Positions 21,112 through 21,801 of a DNA stretch of 21,801 bases are shown piece by piece (position 1 is the stretch's first letter; the number at the start of each line of letters is the position of its first letter). This DNA is from CAZQVA01 sp964596685 (GTDB lineage Bacteria > Chlamydiota > Chlamydiia > Chlamydiales > VFKH01): contig CAZQVA010000024.1 of NCBI GenBank assembly GCA_964596685.1, forward strand, positions 1 to 21,801, in the 5' to 3' direction. Below the pieces are notes generated by a model. That model made no database searches, was not told where the DNA came from, and saw nothing but the letters and a program-made list of their open reading frames with translations. The position numbers and the translations under genes are program-made.

Positions 21112-21150
21112 GCGTCAGTGTTTGACATTTAGCCTTTCAAACACTGACGC
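21112..21150 (+). terminator. Perfect 14-bp stem-loop after the YXWGXW gene
   Basis: GCGTCAGTGTTTGA (21112-21125) and TCAAACACTGACGC (21137-21150) are exact reverse complements around an 11-base loop, starting eight bases after the stop codon. It looks like a 3'-end hairpin or terminator, but the bases after it (ATGTTCACAC) are not a U tract, so it may instead stabilise or process the mRNA. Confidence 0.65.
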
Positions 21151-21241
21151 ATGTTCACACACACCAGCCGTGAAAAGCGGAAATCTCTACTCTTCGATTC
21201 ATATACTTTATTAAAATTTAATTATTTTTAATTAATGCGTA

Positions 21242-21250
21242 TGCTACAAT
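21242..21250 (+). promoter_or_regulatory. Candidate extended -10 promoter of the LRR gene
   Basis: TGCTACAAT at 21242-21250 fits an extended -10 box (TG, then one unpaired position-pair, then TACAAT), 33 bases before the LRR ATG. The preceding 60 bases are very AT-rich with no clear -35 hexamer. Confidence 0.35.
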
Positions 21251-21283
21251 TCACTTTAATAAAATAACAAAAATAGTAGCTTC

Positions 21284-21801
21284 ATGAAACTCACACTCTC
21301 CAACTTTTTCAGTACTTTTGCCTTGGACCCTTACTCCAAAGAGCTCGATGCACAAGACCACAAAAAAGCGCTCATCGCCTCGATTGCTTTGGGAATTTTT
21401 ACGGTGGGCCTTTATCACGCCGCGCGTGCCACTGCTAACTGGGTAGTTCGCCACCATTCCCCAGGCACACAAACTCCCTCATCGCAACTCGTTAACAAAA
21501 CTCTCACTGCAGCGACTACCACAAAACTCCCACTCGAAATGACTAGAAGTCAAATGACAACCGATTTAGACAATTGGGTCAATGAGGCTCCTTCTGAGTC
21601 TAAAACAAATTATTTAGAAGCAAAGCAACGAATTTTAGAGGCATTCGACGAGCGATCTACTTTTCTTAATTTGCATGAGCTTAACCTAAAGAGTCTACCG
21701 GAGTCCTTAGGCAACCTGCTTCAATTGAACGAACTTTCTCTTAGGCACAACCAACTCACCGCACTACCGGAGTCCTTAGGCAACCTGCTTCAATTGAACG
21801 A
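21284..21801 (+). CDS. Leucine-rich-repeat protein, N-terminal part (cut by window end)
   Basis: The open frame from ATG 21284 runs to the window end (172 complete codons). It begins MKLTLSNFFSTFALDPYSKELDAQD, then has a hydrophobic segment ALIASIALGIFTVGLYHAA (about 29-47), a Ser/Thr-rich linker and an acidic helical stretch. LRRs start at about residue 126 (FLNLHELNLKSLPESLGNL). Repeats are 23 residues (LPESLGNLLQLNELSLRHNQ...). The repeat DNA is identical for 38 bases between 21695-21732 and 21764-21801, a 69-bp period. LRR proteins with a short N-terminal hydrophobic part are common in amoeba-associated chlamydiae and may be host-interaction effectors; that role is inference. No strong Shine-Dalgarno precedes the ATG. 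Confidence 0.85.
   Translation, partial: MKLTLSNFFSTFALDPYSKELDAQDHKKALIASIALGIFTVGLYHAARATANWVVRHHSPGTQTPSSQLVNKTLTAATTTKLPLEMTRSQMTTDLDNWVNEAPSESKTNYLEAKQRILEAFDERSTFLNLHELNLKSLPESLGNLLQLNELSLRHNQLTALPESLGNLLQLN
21695..21801 (+). repeat. 69-bp tandem LRR-coding repeat, first units
   Basis: The 38 bases from 21695 recur exactly from 21764 to the window end, one 69-bp period (23 codons) apart. Identity at silent positions points to recent duplication or gene conversion. More units probably follow beyond the window. Confidence 0.85.

Noticed and set aside
21251..21472. 73-codon minus-strand frame over the LRR gene start
   Set aside because: The plus-strand frame has a continuous LRR protein through the window end; the minus frame has no family features.

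Overview
The window looks like a chromosomal stretch from a member of the phylum Chlamydiota, most likely one of the environmental (Parachlamydia/Waddlia/Simkania-type) families and not Chlamydia itself. The main evidence is a small outer-membrane protein whose N-terminus matches the chlamydial MOMP/OmpA pattern (Cys-rich segment, then GDYVFDRYLQ). Supporting evidence is an adjacent Tgt and YhhQ pair as used in chlamydial queuine salvage, an ArtJ/GlnPQ-like amino-acid uptake system, and the start of an LRR protein with the N-terminal hydrophobic layout typical of secreted or membrane proteins in amoeba-associated chlamydiae. Species assignment is not possible from sequence reading alone.

Layout. 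Positions 1-55 carry the right end of an IS200/IS605-type element: the last TnpB codons and the 3' end of its omega RNA. Next come a heme-oxygenase-family protein (121-1002), a convergent Bcp-type peroxiredoxin (1007-1495), the MOMP-like porin (1656-2447) and an orphan NMT1/ThiY-like lipoprotein (2534-3499) whose ribosome-binding site lies in a perfect 12-bp hairpin. A tight minus-strand operon follows, transcribed yhhQ-tgt-EamA transporter-rarA (7418 down to 3468). A plus-strand group holds maf, a membrane-anchored unknown protein and a carotenoid oxygenase (7493-10064). A minus-strand polysaccharide cassette runs rmd-gmd-glycosyltransferase-ATP-grasp (14574 down to 10035). A 303-bp MITE-like element (11200-11502), flanked by 13-bp direct repeats, splits it between the last two genes. 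The rest is an ABC-F ATPase (uup-like), an unknown protein, a Gfo/Idh/MocA oxidoreductase, a three-gene polar amino-acid ABC transporter on the minus strand, a secreted YXWGXW-repeat protein, and the first 518 bases of a leucine-rich-repeat gene cut by the window end.

How the genes fit together. YhhQ imports a queuosine precursor and Tgt inserts it into tRNA; the Tgt pocket differs from typical preQ1-using enzymes in a way that suggests queuine as substrate. Rmd and Gmd together would make GDP-D-rhamnose, which the adjacent GT4 enzyme may use for a surface glycan. The family-3 binding protein, permease and ATPase form a complete importer, whereas the ThiY-like binding protein has no permease or ATPase nearby.

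The most unusual non-coding signals are the RBS-sequestering hairpin at 2497-2532, the MITE insertion whose empty site can be reconstructed to an in-frame stop codon, the hairpin repeat shared by positions 56-83 and 14596-14626, and a TATAAT hexamer inside a perfect dyad at 20359-20379. No tRNA, rRNA or CRISPR array was recognised.
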